Notes: generated from the letters alone by a model not told the origin. Counted from the stretch's first letter, positions 13,407 to 20,614 are shown. The stretch: 21,266 nt of DNA from Actinomycetes bacterium (GCA_023424135.1 JAFAEH010000321.1:1-21266); one strand, 5' to 3'. Numbers and translations: made by a program.

Positions 13407-14915
13407 TCACGCGGAGTGCGCGTCGCCCTTCTCGGCCGGGGAGTCCTTCTCGGCCTTCTGCGGCGGCAGCGAACCGCCCGCGACGGACGCCTCGGCGGCG
13501 ACCGGCTGGTCCTTCGGCTTCGGCGGGACCGACGCGGCGCGGAACTCCGCGCGCGGGTCGTGCAGCGAGCCGAGCGCGACGACCTCGCGGCGCAGCAGCA
13601 CCGAGCCCGTCCAGCCGGCGGCGATGCGCAGCTTGCGGTTGAACGTCGGCATCGCGAACACGTGGTACGTGCGGTGCAGCACCCACGCGAGGAAGCCGCG
13701 CACCTTGAAGTGCCCGAACATCTGCGCGACGCCCTTGTACATGCCGAGCGACGCCACCGCGCCGACGTTCTTGTGCTTGTACGGCGTCGGCGTGCCCGAG
13801 CGCAGCGCGACCGCGAGGTTGTCGCCGATGTGCTTGCCCTGACGCAGCGCGTGCTGGGCGTTCGGCGGGCAGAACGTGCCGGGGTTGTACAGGTCCGGGA
13901 CCGCCGCGCAGTCACCCGCGGACCAGGCGTCGGCCACGACCGTGCCGGCCTCGTCGGTGACCTGCAGGTTCGGGTTGCAGATGACCCGGCCGAGCTTGTC
14001 GAGCGGCAGGTCGGAGTGCTGCAGGACCGGGTTGGCCTTGACCCCCGCGGTCCACACGACGGTCTCGGCGTCGAACTCGGTCTTGTCCGACAGGACGATG
14101 TGCCCGTCGACGCACGAGGACAGGAACGTCGACAGGAAGATCTCGATGTCCCGCTTGCGCAGCTGCTCGAGCGTGTACCCGCCGAGCTCCTCGCTCACCT
14201 CGGGCAGGATGCGCGGGCTGCCCTCGACGAGGACGAACCGCAGCTCGTCCTGCTCGATCTGCTTGTAGTGGCGCACCGCGTAGCGGGCCATGTCCTCGAC
14301 CTCGGCGAGCGCCTCGATGCCCGCGAACCCGCCGCCGACGAACACGAAGGTCAGCATCTTGCGGCGCAGGTCCGGGTCCCACGTCGACGACGCGACGTCG
14401 ATGCGGCCCAGGACGTGGTTGCGCAGCGCGATGGCCTCCTCGACGTTCTTGAAGCCGATGCCCTGCTCCGCGAGCCCGGGGATCGGGAGCGTGCGGGCGA
14501 CCGAGCCGAGGCCGACGACGAGGTGGTCGTACGTCACCCAGTAGGCCTCGCCCTCGATGGGCGTGATCTGCACGCGGCGGTTCGCGTGCTCGATCTGCGT
14601 GACGTGGCCCTGCAGCACGTCGACGCCCTTGAGCGCACGGCGGTGGGGGGCGACGACGTTGCGCGGGTCGATCGAGCCCGCGGCGGCCTCGGGCAGGAAC
14701 GGCGCGTACGTCATGTAGGGGCGCGGGTCGACGACGACGATCGCCGCGTCCCGCTTGCCGAGCCGACGCCGCAGGCGCCGGGCGGAGTACAGGCCCACCG
14801 TGCCGCCACCCAGGACGACGACGCGGGGCACCTTGCGGGGCTTGCCGGCGGGCGCCGGCATGAGCTGACCCGGTTCACGGGCAGCGTCGACGGAGGCGGA
14901 GGACGGCTGAGGCAT
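13407..14915 (-). CDS. ndh: Type II NADH dehydrogenase
   Basis: A 502-residue NDH-2, the single-subunit, non-proton-pumping enzyme that passes electrons from NADH through FAD to menaquinone at the inner face of the membrane. The FAD-binding motif VVLGGGTVGLYSA starts near residue 33, and the NADH-binding motif VFVGGGFAGIE is at 191-201. The second FAD contact is AWSAGDCAAVPD, and AQHALRQG matches the quinone-site AQxAxxQG region. The C-terminus has the amphipathic membrane-docking segment (HVFAMPTFNRKLRIAAGW) and a roughly 55-residue hydrophilic, Lys/Ala/Glu-rich tail. The 20-30 residues before the FAD motif are disordered in character, so the start is uncertain. The ATG at 14915 has only a poor Shine-Dalgarno, but a TACCGT -10 eight bases upstream suggests a leaderless message. 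A strong hairpin ends the gene. Confidence 0.95.
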   Translation of the reverse strand: MPQPSSASVDAAREPGQLMPAPAGKPRKVPRVVVLGGGTVGLYSARRLRRRLGKRDAAIVVVDPRPYMTYAPFLPEAAAGSIDPRNVVAPHRRALKGVDVLQGHVTQIEHANRRVQITPIEGEAYWVTYDHLVVGLGSVARTLPIPGLAEQGIGFKNVEEAIALRNHVLGRIDVASSTWDPDLRRKMLTFVFVGGGFAGIEALAEVEDMARYAVRHYKQIEQDELRFVLVEGSPRILPEVSEELGGYTLEQLRKRDIEIFLSTFLSSCVDGHIVLSDKTEFDAETVVWTAGVKANPVLQHSDLPLDKLGRVICNPNLQVTDEAGTVVADAWSAGDCAAVPDLYNPGTFCPPNAQHALRQGKHIGDNLAVALRSGTPTPYKHKNVGAVASLGMYKGVAQMFGHFKVRGFLAWVLHRTYHVFAMPTFNRKLRIAAGWTGSVLLRREVVALGSLHDPRAEFRAASVPPKPKDQPVAAEASVAGGSLPPQKAEKDSPAEKGDAHSA

Positions 14916-14922
14916 ACCTCAT

Positions 14923-14928
14923 ACGGTA
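14923..14928 (-). promoter_or_regulatory. -10 element of ndh, implying a leaderless transcript
   Basis: On the minus strand the hexamer reads TACCGT and ends seven bases before the A of the ATG at 14915. A transcription start at or next to that A would give an mRNA without a 5' leader, consistent with the lack of a proper Shine-Dalgarno. Confidence 0.45.
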
Positions 14929-15036
14929 GACGTGCACGCGCTCCCACGCCCCCTCCGCGCTCGGTGATACCGCGCACACCGCCCCACGACCGGCCGTGCG
15001 CAGCACGGGTCAGCGCGCCGACGACGTGTCGTCCGG

Positions 15037-16512
15037 CTACCCGTCGGACGTGCGCCCGGTCGCCGTGCCCGGTCCGTCGCCCGGCTCCTCGTGCGGTCCG
15101 TCGAACGACGGGTCGTCGGGCTCGTCGTCCGGGGCCGCGTCGGGCACGTGCTCGACGCGCACGCACGTGATGCGTCGCCCCTCGACCTCCTGCACGCGCA
15201 GCCGCGTGCGCGACCCGTCGAGCGGTACGTCGTCCTCACCACCGTCGGTCAGGTCGACGACCTCCCCGGGCACCGGGATGTGCCCGAGCCGCGCGAGCAC
15301 GTACCCGGCGACGGTCTCGTACGGCCCCTCGGGCAGCACGACGCCCGTGCGGTCGGCGAAGTCCTCGAGCGTCAGGCCCGCGTCGACGTCCTCGGAGCCC
15401 GTGACGCGCACCGGGACGGGGTCGTACTCGTCGACGATGTCGCCGACCAGCTCCTCGAGCAGGTCCTCCAGCGTCACGATCCCGTCGGTCCCGCCGTACT
15501 CGTCGACGACGACCGCGATGTGCGCACCCGTGCGCCGCATGGTCGACAGGGTCGGGAGCACCGCGTTGGTGCCGGGCAGCGACACGATGGGGCGCGTGAC
15601 GTCCCCCACGGTCGTCGCCGCGACCTCGACGATCGCCTCGACGACCCCCTCGCGACCGTGCGTGTCGGGGTCGTCGTCCGCCTCCCGCACGGCACGCGCG
15701 ACGGGCGCGAGCAGGTCGCGCACGTGCACGAACCCCACGATGTCGTCGAAGTCCTCGCCCATGACCGGGTACCGCGAGTACGGCAGGTCCTCGACCTGGC
15801 GGGCCGCCTGCGCGATGGGCGCGTCGGCGGCGAGGAACGTCACGTCGGCGCGCGGACGCATGACCTCGACCAGCGATCGGTCCCCCGCGTCGAACACGTC
15901 GTCGATGAGCCGGCGCTCGTCCTCCGGCAGGTCGGGGTGCGTGCGGACCAGGTCCCGCAGCTCCTCGTCGGTGATCTGGTCGCTCGTCGCCGACGGGTCG
16001 AAGCCCAGCAGGCGCACGACGCCGTTGGTCGACCGCGACAGCAACCAGATCACCGGCGTCATGAGCACCGCGAAGCGGTCGAGCGGCGGACCGACCCACA
16101 ACGAGACCCGCGCCGCCTGCTGCATCGCGATGCGCTTGGGCACGAGCTCGCCCAGCACGAGCGAGAGGTAGGCGATCACGAGCGTGAGCAGCACGAGCGC
16201 GACACCCTCGGCGGTGCCCTGCGCGAGCCCCAGCGAGACGAGCAGCGGGGCCAGGCTCGGGGCGAGGGTCGACGCGCCGAACGCGGCCGAGAAGAACCCC
16301 GCGACCGTCACGCCGATCTGCACGGCCGCGAGGAACCGGTTGGGGTTGCGCGCGACCGCGGCGACGCGCGCACCGCGCGTCCCCTGCTTCTCGATCTGCC
16401 CGAGCTGGGACTCACGCAGCGAGACCAGCGCGAGCTCCGTGCCGGCGAACACCCCGCCGACGAGGATGAACAGCAGGACGAGGCCGATGTCGGCCCAGGT
16501 GTCAGCGGTCAC
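15037..16512 (-). CDS. DUF21 / CBS / CorC-domain membrane protein (hemolysin-C-like, CNNM family)
   Basis: A 491-residue protein with the full architecture of the CorC/HlyC (bacterial CNNM) family. Residues about 1-190 are the DUF21 membrane domain (GLVLLFILVGGVFAGTELALVSLRESQL, FFSAAFGASTLAPSLAPLL, LVLLTLVIAYLSLVLGELVPKRIA). A CBS-domain pair covers about 215-350 (RPRADVTFLAAD; AHIAVVVDEYGGTDGIVTLEDLLEELVGDI), and the C-terminal CorC_HlyC domain about 370-450 carries GLTLEDFADRTGVVLPEGPYETVAGYVLARLG. A Pro/Asp/Glu-rich tail follows. Family members are linked to magnesium and cobalt efflux; direct haemolysis is a historical misnomer. The start is a GTG without a recognisable Shine-Dalgarno but gives the expected N-terminal span. 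It is transcribed in the same direction as ndh, 121 bases upstream, which has its own promoter. Confidence 0.93.
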   Translation of the reverse strand: MTADTWADIGLVLLFILVGGVFAGTELALVSLRESQLGQIEKQGTRGARVAAVARNPNRFLAAVQIGVTVAGFFSAAFGASTLAPSLAPLLVSLGLAQGTAEGVALVLLTLVIAYLSLVLGELVPKRIAMQQAARVSLWVGPPLDRFAVLMTPVIWLLSRSTNGVVRLLGFDPSATSDQITDEELRDLVRTHPDLPEDERRLIDDVFDAGDRSLVEVMRPRADVTFLAADAPIAQAARQVEDLPYSRYPVMGEDFDDIVGFVHVRDLLAPVARAVREADDDPDTHGREGVVEAIVEVAATTVGDVTRPIVSLPGTNAVLPTLSTMRRTGAHIAVVVDEYGGTDGIVTLEDLLEELVGDIVDEYDPVPVRVTGSEDVDAGLTLEDFADRTGVVLPEGPYETVAGYVLARLGHIPVPGEVVDLTDGGEDDVPLDGSRTRLRVQEVEGRRITCVRVEHVPDAAPDDEPDDPSFDGPHEEPGDGPGTATGRTSDG

Positions 16513-16565
16513 GGGCGCGGTCCAGTGGCTCGGCGGCGGGTCCCTGCCAGCCTAGGCCGCGCCCC

Positions 16566-16606
16566 CGCCCACCGCGCGGGTCAGCGGGTACCACCCGCGG
16601 TGGGCG
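16566..16606 (-). terminator. Hairpin terminator after the HAAS-type membrane gene
   Basis: CGCCCACCGCG(C)GGGT (16566-16581) pairs with ACCCGCGGTGGGCG (16593-16606), with one bulged C and an 11-base loop. It starts 12 bases beyond the stop codon and lies before the start of the CorC-like gene. Confidence 0.6.
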
Positions 16607-16618
16607 CCGGTCAGGCCG

Positions 16619-17923
16619 TCAGGGGGTCGCGCCCTGGGCGACGGTCGACGCGACCGGGGTCTGCGCCGTGCCCGTGGACGAGCCGGTCTGCGTGTCCGAG
16701 CCGTCGGCCGGGGGCGGCACGACGGGATCGGGCGTCGCGCCGGTGTCCTCGCCCTGCGTCGCGGTGGTGGCCTGCGGGGTCGCCTCCTCCTGCGACGACC
16801 GGTCCTGCGGCGTCCCGTCCTGCGACGTCCCGTCCTGCGTCGTGCCGTCCTGCGCCGTGCCGGCCGACGCGCCGTCCGCGGCCGACACCAGGATCGCCGG
16901 CGCCTTGGCGAACGGGAACGGCGGTGCCGCAGGCGCGAGCCCGCGGGGCGGCCCCCAGTCGCCGGTCTGCTCGTCCTCCTCGAACTGCTGCTCCGACCAG
17001 CCGCGCAGCGGGTACACGTTCCACCGGGTGCGACCGTCCTGCGACGTCGCGGGGGCGAAGAACCACGCGTCGTCGCTGTCCGGGCGGTACCACGGCGCGG
17101 TGCCCTCGTCGTACGTCGTGCGGACCTGACGGCCTCGGTCGTCGTAGACCTGGACGTCGGTCAGCGGGTTGCCGTCGGCGTCGTAGACGAACAGGTTGCT
17201 CACGGGCATGCCGTCGACGACGACGCCGTCCTGCGGGACCTCGACGTAGGACGTCCCGCCGCCCCAGCCTCCGTTCGCGACCGAGCGCGCCCACGCCTCC
17301 TGGCCGTTCTGCCACACCACGAGCGGGAGCACGGCCACGGCCGCGACGACGGAGACCGCGCGCACGACGCCCGTCGCCGGGCGCGTCGTGAACCACAGCC
17401 GCCGGCCGGCCTGCACGCTCGCGACGACCGCCCCGAGCAGCAGGAGCCAGGCCGCACCGTGCTGCGGGAGCCACGCGGGCGCCACCCCGAGCAGGCGCGC
17501 GACGAGCTGGTAGACGACCCAGCCACGCAGCACCCACCACGCGGGACGCAGCGACAGCGCGAACTCCTCGACCGGCGGCCACCAGGCGCGCTCGCGCAGG
17601 CGTCCCAGCAGACGCTCACCCGCGGCACGCGCGCGACGGTCCGGGGCGCGCAAGACGTCGCCGAACGTCCGGCGCGGACGGCCCGCGGGCGCCATCCCCG
17701 CGGCGGTGCGCAGCTCGGCCGCGTACGCCTCGGGCGTGCCGAACTCGTCGGCGAGCGACGCGCGGTGCTGGCGCCGGTCGTCGGCGAGCGCGTCGGCGAG
17801 GTTCGCCTCGAGCCCGTCCGTCAGGTCGTCGACGTTCTCCGGACCCAGGTCCGCGAGCGCGGACCGCACCCGTGCGGCGTACGCGCGCAGGTCCTGCGCG
17901 ACCGCGTCGTCGAGGATGCTCAT
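16619..17923 (-). CDS. HAAS/permease-prefix-domain membrane protein partnered with PadR regulator
   Basis: A 434-residue membrane protein. Residues about 1-85 resemble the HAAS/DUF1700-type cytoplasmic domain (LRAYAARVRSALADLGPENVDDLTDGLEANLADAL and EFGTPEAYAAELR), typically found in proteins encoded next to PadR-family regulators. Three hydrophobic segments follow between about 125 and 205 (WVLRGWVVYQLVARLLGV, AAWLLLLGAVVASV, VVRAVSVVAAVAVLPLVVW). The rest is a large presumably extracytoplasmic domain with YDADGNPLTDVQVYDDRGRQVR, a beta-rich sequence, and a disordered tail from about residue 345 with a QDGTx tandem repeat. The ATG overlaps the PadR stop (ATGA), so it is coupled to that gene. 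HAAS pairs are thought to sense envelope or membrane signals and act with PadR; the ligand is unknown. Confidence 0.85.
   Translation of the reverse strand: MSILDDAVAQDLRAYAARVRSALADLGPENVDDLTDGLEANLADALADDRRQHRASLADEFGTPEAYAAELRTAAGMAPAGRPRRTFGDVLRAPDRRARAAGERLLGRLRERAWWPPVEEFALSLRPAWWVLRGWVVYQLVARLLGVAPAWLPQHGAAWLLLLGAVVASVQAGRRLWFTTRPATGVVRAVSVVAAVAVLPLVVWQNGQEAWARSVANGGWGGGTSYVEVPQDGVVVDGMPVSNLFVYDADGNPLTDVQVYDDRGRQVRTTYDEGTAPWYRPDSDDAWFFAPATSQDGRTRWNVYPLRGWSEQQFEEDEQTGDWGPPRGLAPAAPPFPFAKAPAILVSAADGASAGTAQDGTTQDGTSQDGTPQDRSSQEEATPQATTATQGEDTGATPDPVVPPPADGSDTQTGSSTGTAQTPVASTVAQGATP
16802..16861 (-). repeat. Four tandem 15-bp repeats encoding QDGTx
   Basis: Four consecutive units of GTCCTGCGnCGTsCC on the plus strand encode QDGTT, QDGTS, QDGTP and QDRSS-like pentapeptides in the tail of the HAAS-type protein. 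A diverged fifth copy precedes them at about 16787. The unit length preserves the frame, so copy-number changes would alter only tail length. Confidence 0.85.
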
Positions 17924-18249
17924 GCCGCCCCCTCCGTGCCGAGCAGGCGCCCGAGGGTGCCTGCGAACTCGTGCCAGTCCTTGCGCTGCGCGGCCAGCAT
18001 CGCCCGGCCCTGCGCGTTGATCCCGTAGTACTTGCGGTGCGGCCCCTCGTCGCTGGGCACGACGTAGGACGTCAGCGCGCCGTTGGAGTACAGGCGGCGC
18101 AGCGTCCCGTACACCGATGCGTCGCCGACCTCCTCGATGCCGGCGGCCCGCAGGCGTCGGACGACGTCGTAGCCGTACCCGTCCTCGTCGGCGACGACCG
18201 CGAGAACGGCCAGGTCCAGCACCCCCTTGAGCAGCTGCGTGGTGTCCAT
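17920..18249 (-). CDS. PadR-family transcriptional regulator
   Basis: A 109-residue winged-helix repressor of the short PadR subfamily (PadR-s2). QLLKGVLDLAVLAVVADEDGYGYDVVRRL is the diagnostic N-terminal block. EVGDASVYGTLRRLYSNGALTSYVV is the recognition helix and wing entry, and HRKYYGINAQGRAML is the conserved wing-to-helix block (KYY.I...G). The C-terminal helix, DWHEFAGTLGRLL, forms the dimer interface. GGGAGG lies five bases before the ATG. The stop overlaps the start of the HAAS-type membrane protein (ATGA), forming the common PadR-HAAS pair. Short PadR repressors usually bind next to their own promoter. The upstream frame extends to 18366 but has no better start. Confidence 0.93.
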   Translation of the reverse strand: MDTTQLLKGVLDLAVLAVVADEDGYGYDVVRRLRAAGIEEVGDASVYGTLRRLYSNGALTSYVVPSDEGPHRKYYGINAQGRAMLAAQRKDWHEFAGTLGRLLGTEGAA

Positions 18250-18353
18250 GCGGCCTCCCGCGGTCGTCGTCCTCCCGGCTCGTCGGCCCCGGCTGACCGG
18301 GACCGACGAGCGGGACGGTGGTGCGGACACCCCTCCAGCGCCCGCACCACGCA

Positions 18354-18378
18354 CACTACTGCGCACTCCGCACTACTG
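18354..18378 (-). promoter_or_regulatory. Direct repeat upstream of padR, possible operator
   Basis: CACTACTG occurs at 18354-18361 and again at 18371-18378, start to start 17 bases. It lies about 105-130 bases upstream of the PadR start codon, within the only non-coding DNA in front of that gene. A PadR dimer site is possible; the distance to the start is a caution. Confidence 0.3.
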
Positions 18379-18413
18379 TCTACGACACGAGACGACGTGT
18401 CGCCTCCCCCCCT

Positions 18414-18444
18414 CGCGAGAGCGCAATCCGATCGCACTCTCACG
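18414..18444. repeat. Palindrome array, copy 1
   Basis: A 31-base imperfect palindrome with outer arms CGCGAGAG and CTCTCACG and core GCAATCCGATCGC, centred on 18429. It is followed by the long spacer type starting ACAGAAGGGG. Confidence 0.85.
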
Positions 18445-18502
18445 ACAGAAGGGGAACCCCACTCCGCGACAAGCCCCACCACGCACCCCCGCCCCACGCA
18501 CC

Positions 18503-18533
18503 CGCGAGAGCGCAATCCGATCGCACTCTCACG
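18503..18533. repeat. Palindrome array, copy 2
   Basis: Identical to copy 1 over the 31-base palindrome (core GCAATCCGATCGC, centre 18518). It is followed by a short spacer, ACAGAGC then GGGCGTCCGCCG. Confidence 0.85.
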
Positions 18534-18553
18534 ACAGAGCAGGGCGTCCGCCG

Positions 18554-18584
18554 CACTCAGGGGCGATCGGATCGCTCTCTCGCG
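18554..18584. repeat. Palindrome array, copy 3
   Basis: The core is GGCGATCGGATCGC, with the right arm GCTCTCTCGCG retained and the left arm diverged to CACTCAGG. Centre 18569. It is followed by the short spacer type. Confidence 0.8.
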
Positions 18585-18606
18585 ACACAGAGTCGGGCGT
18601 CCGCCG

Positions 18607-18637
18607 CACTCAGGCGCGATCGGATCGCTCTCTCACG
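18607..18637. repeat. Palindrome array, copy 4
   Basis: Core GCGATCGGATCGC, right arm CTCTCTCACG and left arm CACTCAGG as in copy 3. Centre 18622. It is followed by the long spacer type, very similar to the one after copy 1. Confidence 0.8.
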
Positions 18638-18692
18638 ACAGAAGGGGGAACACCACTCCGGGACAGCCCCGCACCACAACCCACCACCTACA

Positions 18693-18723
18693 CGTGAGAG
18701 TGCGATCGGATCGCGCACCCGAG
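18693..18723. repeat. Palindrome array, copy 5
   Basis: The left arm CGTGAGAG and core GCGATCGGATCGC are intact, while the right arm is degenerate (GCACCCGAG). Centre 18708. It is the last copy before the ppx terminator region. Confidence 0.75.
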
Positions 18724-18834
18724 AGGCACGCGGCGGAGTGCGACGCGTCCGGGCGGACCGTCTCGCAGCGCGGGCGCGACGCGTGCGCGGCGGGGACGTG
18801 ACGCGGGCGCGGCACGACGCGACGCGGGCGCCGG
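18724..18834. other. Non-coding stretch between the palindrome array and ppx
   Basis: No gene is supported here. The stretch is GC-rich and contains GACGCGGGCGC twice (18800-18810 and 18821-18831, start to start 21 bases) directly after the ppx stop codon. I see no convincing hairpin of the kind found after other genes in the window, so the adjacent palindromes may supply termination for the ppx operon. Confidence 0.5.
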
Positions 18835-19788
18835 TCAGCGTTCGGCGACGCTCCAGGCGATGCCGTCGAGGATGTCGTGCTCGGACGTCACGACGTGCTC
18901 GAGCGTGCGCCCGTCGGCCGCCACGGCGTCGCGGACCCGCGCCACGACGTCGCGCCACACGAGCGCACCGGCGCCGATGACGTCGATCCGGCCGGGGTGC
19001 AGGTACGGCAGGGCCGCGCGCTGCTCACGCGTGCGACCGAGCATGTCCTCGCAGGCCGCGAGCACGTCGTCGACGCCGAGCACGGCACCGTCGATCCGGT
19101 CGCGGTCGTAGCCGTCCAGACCGAGCGCGTGCGCCGTCAAGGTGGTGACCGACCCCGCGAGCCCGACGAGCGTCACCGCCCGTCCGAGCGGCACGACCTG
19201 CGCGGCCGCGTCGAGCGCGGCCTGCACGTCGGCGTCCGCGGCGGCGACCTGCGCAGGGGTCGGCGGGTCGTCGTGCAGGTGCCGCTCGGTCAGGCGCACC
19301 GAGCCGACGTCCATCGACAGCGCCGCCTGCGGCGCGTCGGTGCCGAGCACGAGCTCGGTCGAGCCGCCGCCGAGGTCGACGACCAGGAAGGGCCCCTCGA
19401 ACCGGCCCGCGAGCACCCCCGTCGCCCCGCGGAACGACAGCCGCGCCTCCTCGTCTCCCCCGATGACCTCGGGGTCCACGCCGAGCGCGTCGCGCACCCC
19501 GGCGACGAACTCGTCCCGGTTGCGCGCGTCCCGGGTCGCCGACGTCGCGACGAACCGCACCGTCTGCGCGCCGAGGCCGTCGCACACCTCGCGGTAGCGC
19601 CGTGCCGCCGCGAGCGTGCGCTCGAGCGCATCGGGTGCCAGCAGGCCCGTGCGGTCGACGCCCTGCCCGAGCCGCACCACCTCGTTGCTGCGGTGCAGGT
19701 CGACGAGCGTGCCCGCCTCGGTGTCGACGTCCGCGACGAGCAGACGGATGGAGTTGGTCCCGCAGTCGATGGCAGCCACGCGTGTCAC
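18835..19788 (-). CDS. Ppx/GppA exopolyphosphatase family protein
   Basis: A 317-residue member of the Ppx/GppA family in the ASKHA fold, which hydrolyses polyphosphate or the pppGpp 5'-phosphate. The first phosphate loop is AIDCGTNSIRL (Asp8 onward). VATSATRDARN, GGDEEARLSFRG (110-117 region) with the catalytic glutamate, VVDLGGGSTELVLG (about 137-150) and GLAGSVTTL form the remaining nucleotide and polyphosphate-binding motifs. The length matches the short actinobacterial Ppx1/Ppx2 type without the C-terminal HD domain. I chose the GTG giving VTRVAAID because relatives start there. A GTG two codons earlier (19794) has GGTGG six bases upstream, and the frame is open to 19887. It follows DUF501 and ftsB, the standard order in actinobacteria. 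Confidence 0.92.
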   Translation of the reverse strand: MTRVAAIDCGTNSIRLLVADVDTEAGTLVDLHRSNEVVRLGQGVDRTGLLAPDALERTLAAARRYREVCDGLGAQTVRFVATSATRDARNRDEFVAGVRDALGVDPEVIGGDEEARLSFRGATGVLAGRFEGPFLVVDLGGGSTELVLGTDAPQAALSMDVGSVRLTERHLHDDPPTPAQVAAADADVQAALDAAAQVVPLGRAVTLVGLAGSVTTLTAHALGLDGYDRDRIDGAVLGVDDVLAACEDMLGRTREQRAALPYLHPGRIDVIGAGALVWRDVVARVRDAVAADGRTLEHVVTSEHDILDGIAWSVAER

Positions 19789-19909
19789 CGGCACATCGTG
19801 CCACCGCGCACCGACACCCACGTCCACACCCGCGGCGAGGGCCGACGGCGTCGCGTGGGCCGCGCCGATCGACGCCGCGCCGGTCACGCGCGGCCCGCCG
19901 GTCCCGTCC

Positions 19910-20614
19910 TCAGCAGGTGCAGCGGTCGGGGCGCCACCGGTCGGCGACGAGCGCGAGGGCCTCGTCGCCGAACGGGTTGACCCCCGGCCCGGCGGCCAGT
20001 GCGTGCGCGACGAGCACGTGCAGGCACTTCACCCGGTGCGGCATGCCACCGGCCGAGATGCCCGCGATCTCCGGCACGTGGCCGAGCTCCTCGCGGTCCG
20101 CGAGGTACGCCTCGTGCGCACGCCGGTGGGCCTGCGCCAGCTCGTCGTCCTGCGCGAGCCGCGCCGTCATCTCCTTCATCACGCCCGTCGCCTCGACCGA
20201 GCTCACGGCCGCGACCGCCTGCGGCGACGTCAGGTAGTACGTCGTGGGGAACGGCGTGCCGTCGTCGAGCCGCGGCAGGGTCCGCACGACGAGCGGCCGC
20301 CCGCACACGCACCGCGCCGCCACGGCGACCACGCCGCGCGGCGGACGCCCGAGCTGCTCGGCGAGCACCTCGACGTCACGGGCATCGACGTCACGGGCAT
20401 CGACGCCACCGGCACGGAGGCCGAGGGCGCCGCCGTCACGGGCACCGCCCGGCTCGCGCACGCCGCCCGACCGGTCGGCGCTGACCGGACCCTCAGCCCC
20501 CTCCCGCTCGGGACCCGTCGCACCGTCCGGCGCTGCGGGTGCCACGCCCGCACCCGGCAGGGCGGAGCGGCCGGGGACGTCGCGGTGCGCGGTGGGGTCG
20601 GGCAGGGCAGGCAC
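19910..20614 (-). CDS. DUF501 protein with N-terminal extension
   Basis: The C-terminal roughly 155 residues form the DUF501 domain: LAEQLGRPPRGVVAVAARCVCGRPLVVRTLPRLDDGTPFPTTYYLT, then AVSSVEATGVMKEM and HRVKCLHVLVAHALAAGPGVNPFGDEAL. DUF501 is almost always encoded between ftsB and ppx in actinobacteria; its function is unknown. The Cys-x-Cys in CVCG and the Cys in KCLHVL recall a metal site, but this is speculative. With the GTG at 20614 the protein is 234 residues, about 75 longer than family members I know, and the extension is Gly/Ala/Asp-rich and partly tandem-repeated. No good Shine-Dalgarno is visible at 20614. A later start such as the GTG of VLAEQLG would remove the extension, so the true start is uncertain. 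Confidence 0.85.
   Translation of the reverse strand: MPALPDPTAHRDVPGRSALPGAGVAPAAPDGATGPEREGAEGPVSADRSGGVREPGGARDGGALGLRAGGVDARDVDARDVEVLAEQLGRPPRGVVAVAARCVCGRPLVVRTLPRLDDGTPFPTTYYLTSPQAVAAVSSVEATGVMKEMTARLAQDDELAQAHRRAHEAYLADREELGHVPEIAGISAGGMPHRVKCLHVLVAHALAAGPGVNPFGDEALALVADRWRPDRCTC
20371..20415 (-). repeat. Three tandem 15-bp repeats in the DUF501 N-terminal extension
   Basis: CGACGTCACGGGCAT occurs twice exactly (20371-20385, 20386-20400) and a third time with changes (20401-20415). It encodes repeated VDARD-type pentapeptides just before the conserved DUF501 domain. Similar GTCACGGGCAC sequence recurs further upstream near 20436. Confidence 0.85.

Noticed and set aside
10789..13842. 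A 1017-residue plus-strand protein
   Set aside because: It is Arg/Ala-rich antisense to the CBM2 protein, the tRNA and part of ndh. The minus-strand genes have recognisable domains; this has none.
13404..15170. A 588-residue plus-strand protein
   Set aside because: It is antisense to ndh and shows no domain; ndh has FAD, NADH and quinone-site motifs.
15091..17391. A 766-residue plus-strand protein
   Set aside because: It lies antisense to the CorC-like and HAAS-type genes and has the Arg/Pro/His-rich composition of a GC-bias shadow frame.
18410..18725. CRISPR array
   Set aside because: The repeats are long palindromes with irregular spacing (89, 51, 53, 86), the spacers resemble one another, the copies diverge, and no cas gene is present.
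17872..18801. Plus-strand open frames across the palindrome array
   Set aside because: They translate the repeated DNA into ERSDRTLTTE-like peptides with no ribosome-binding site or conserved domain. The apparent repeat protein is a by-product of the palindromes.
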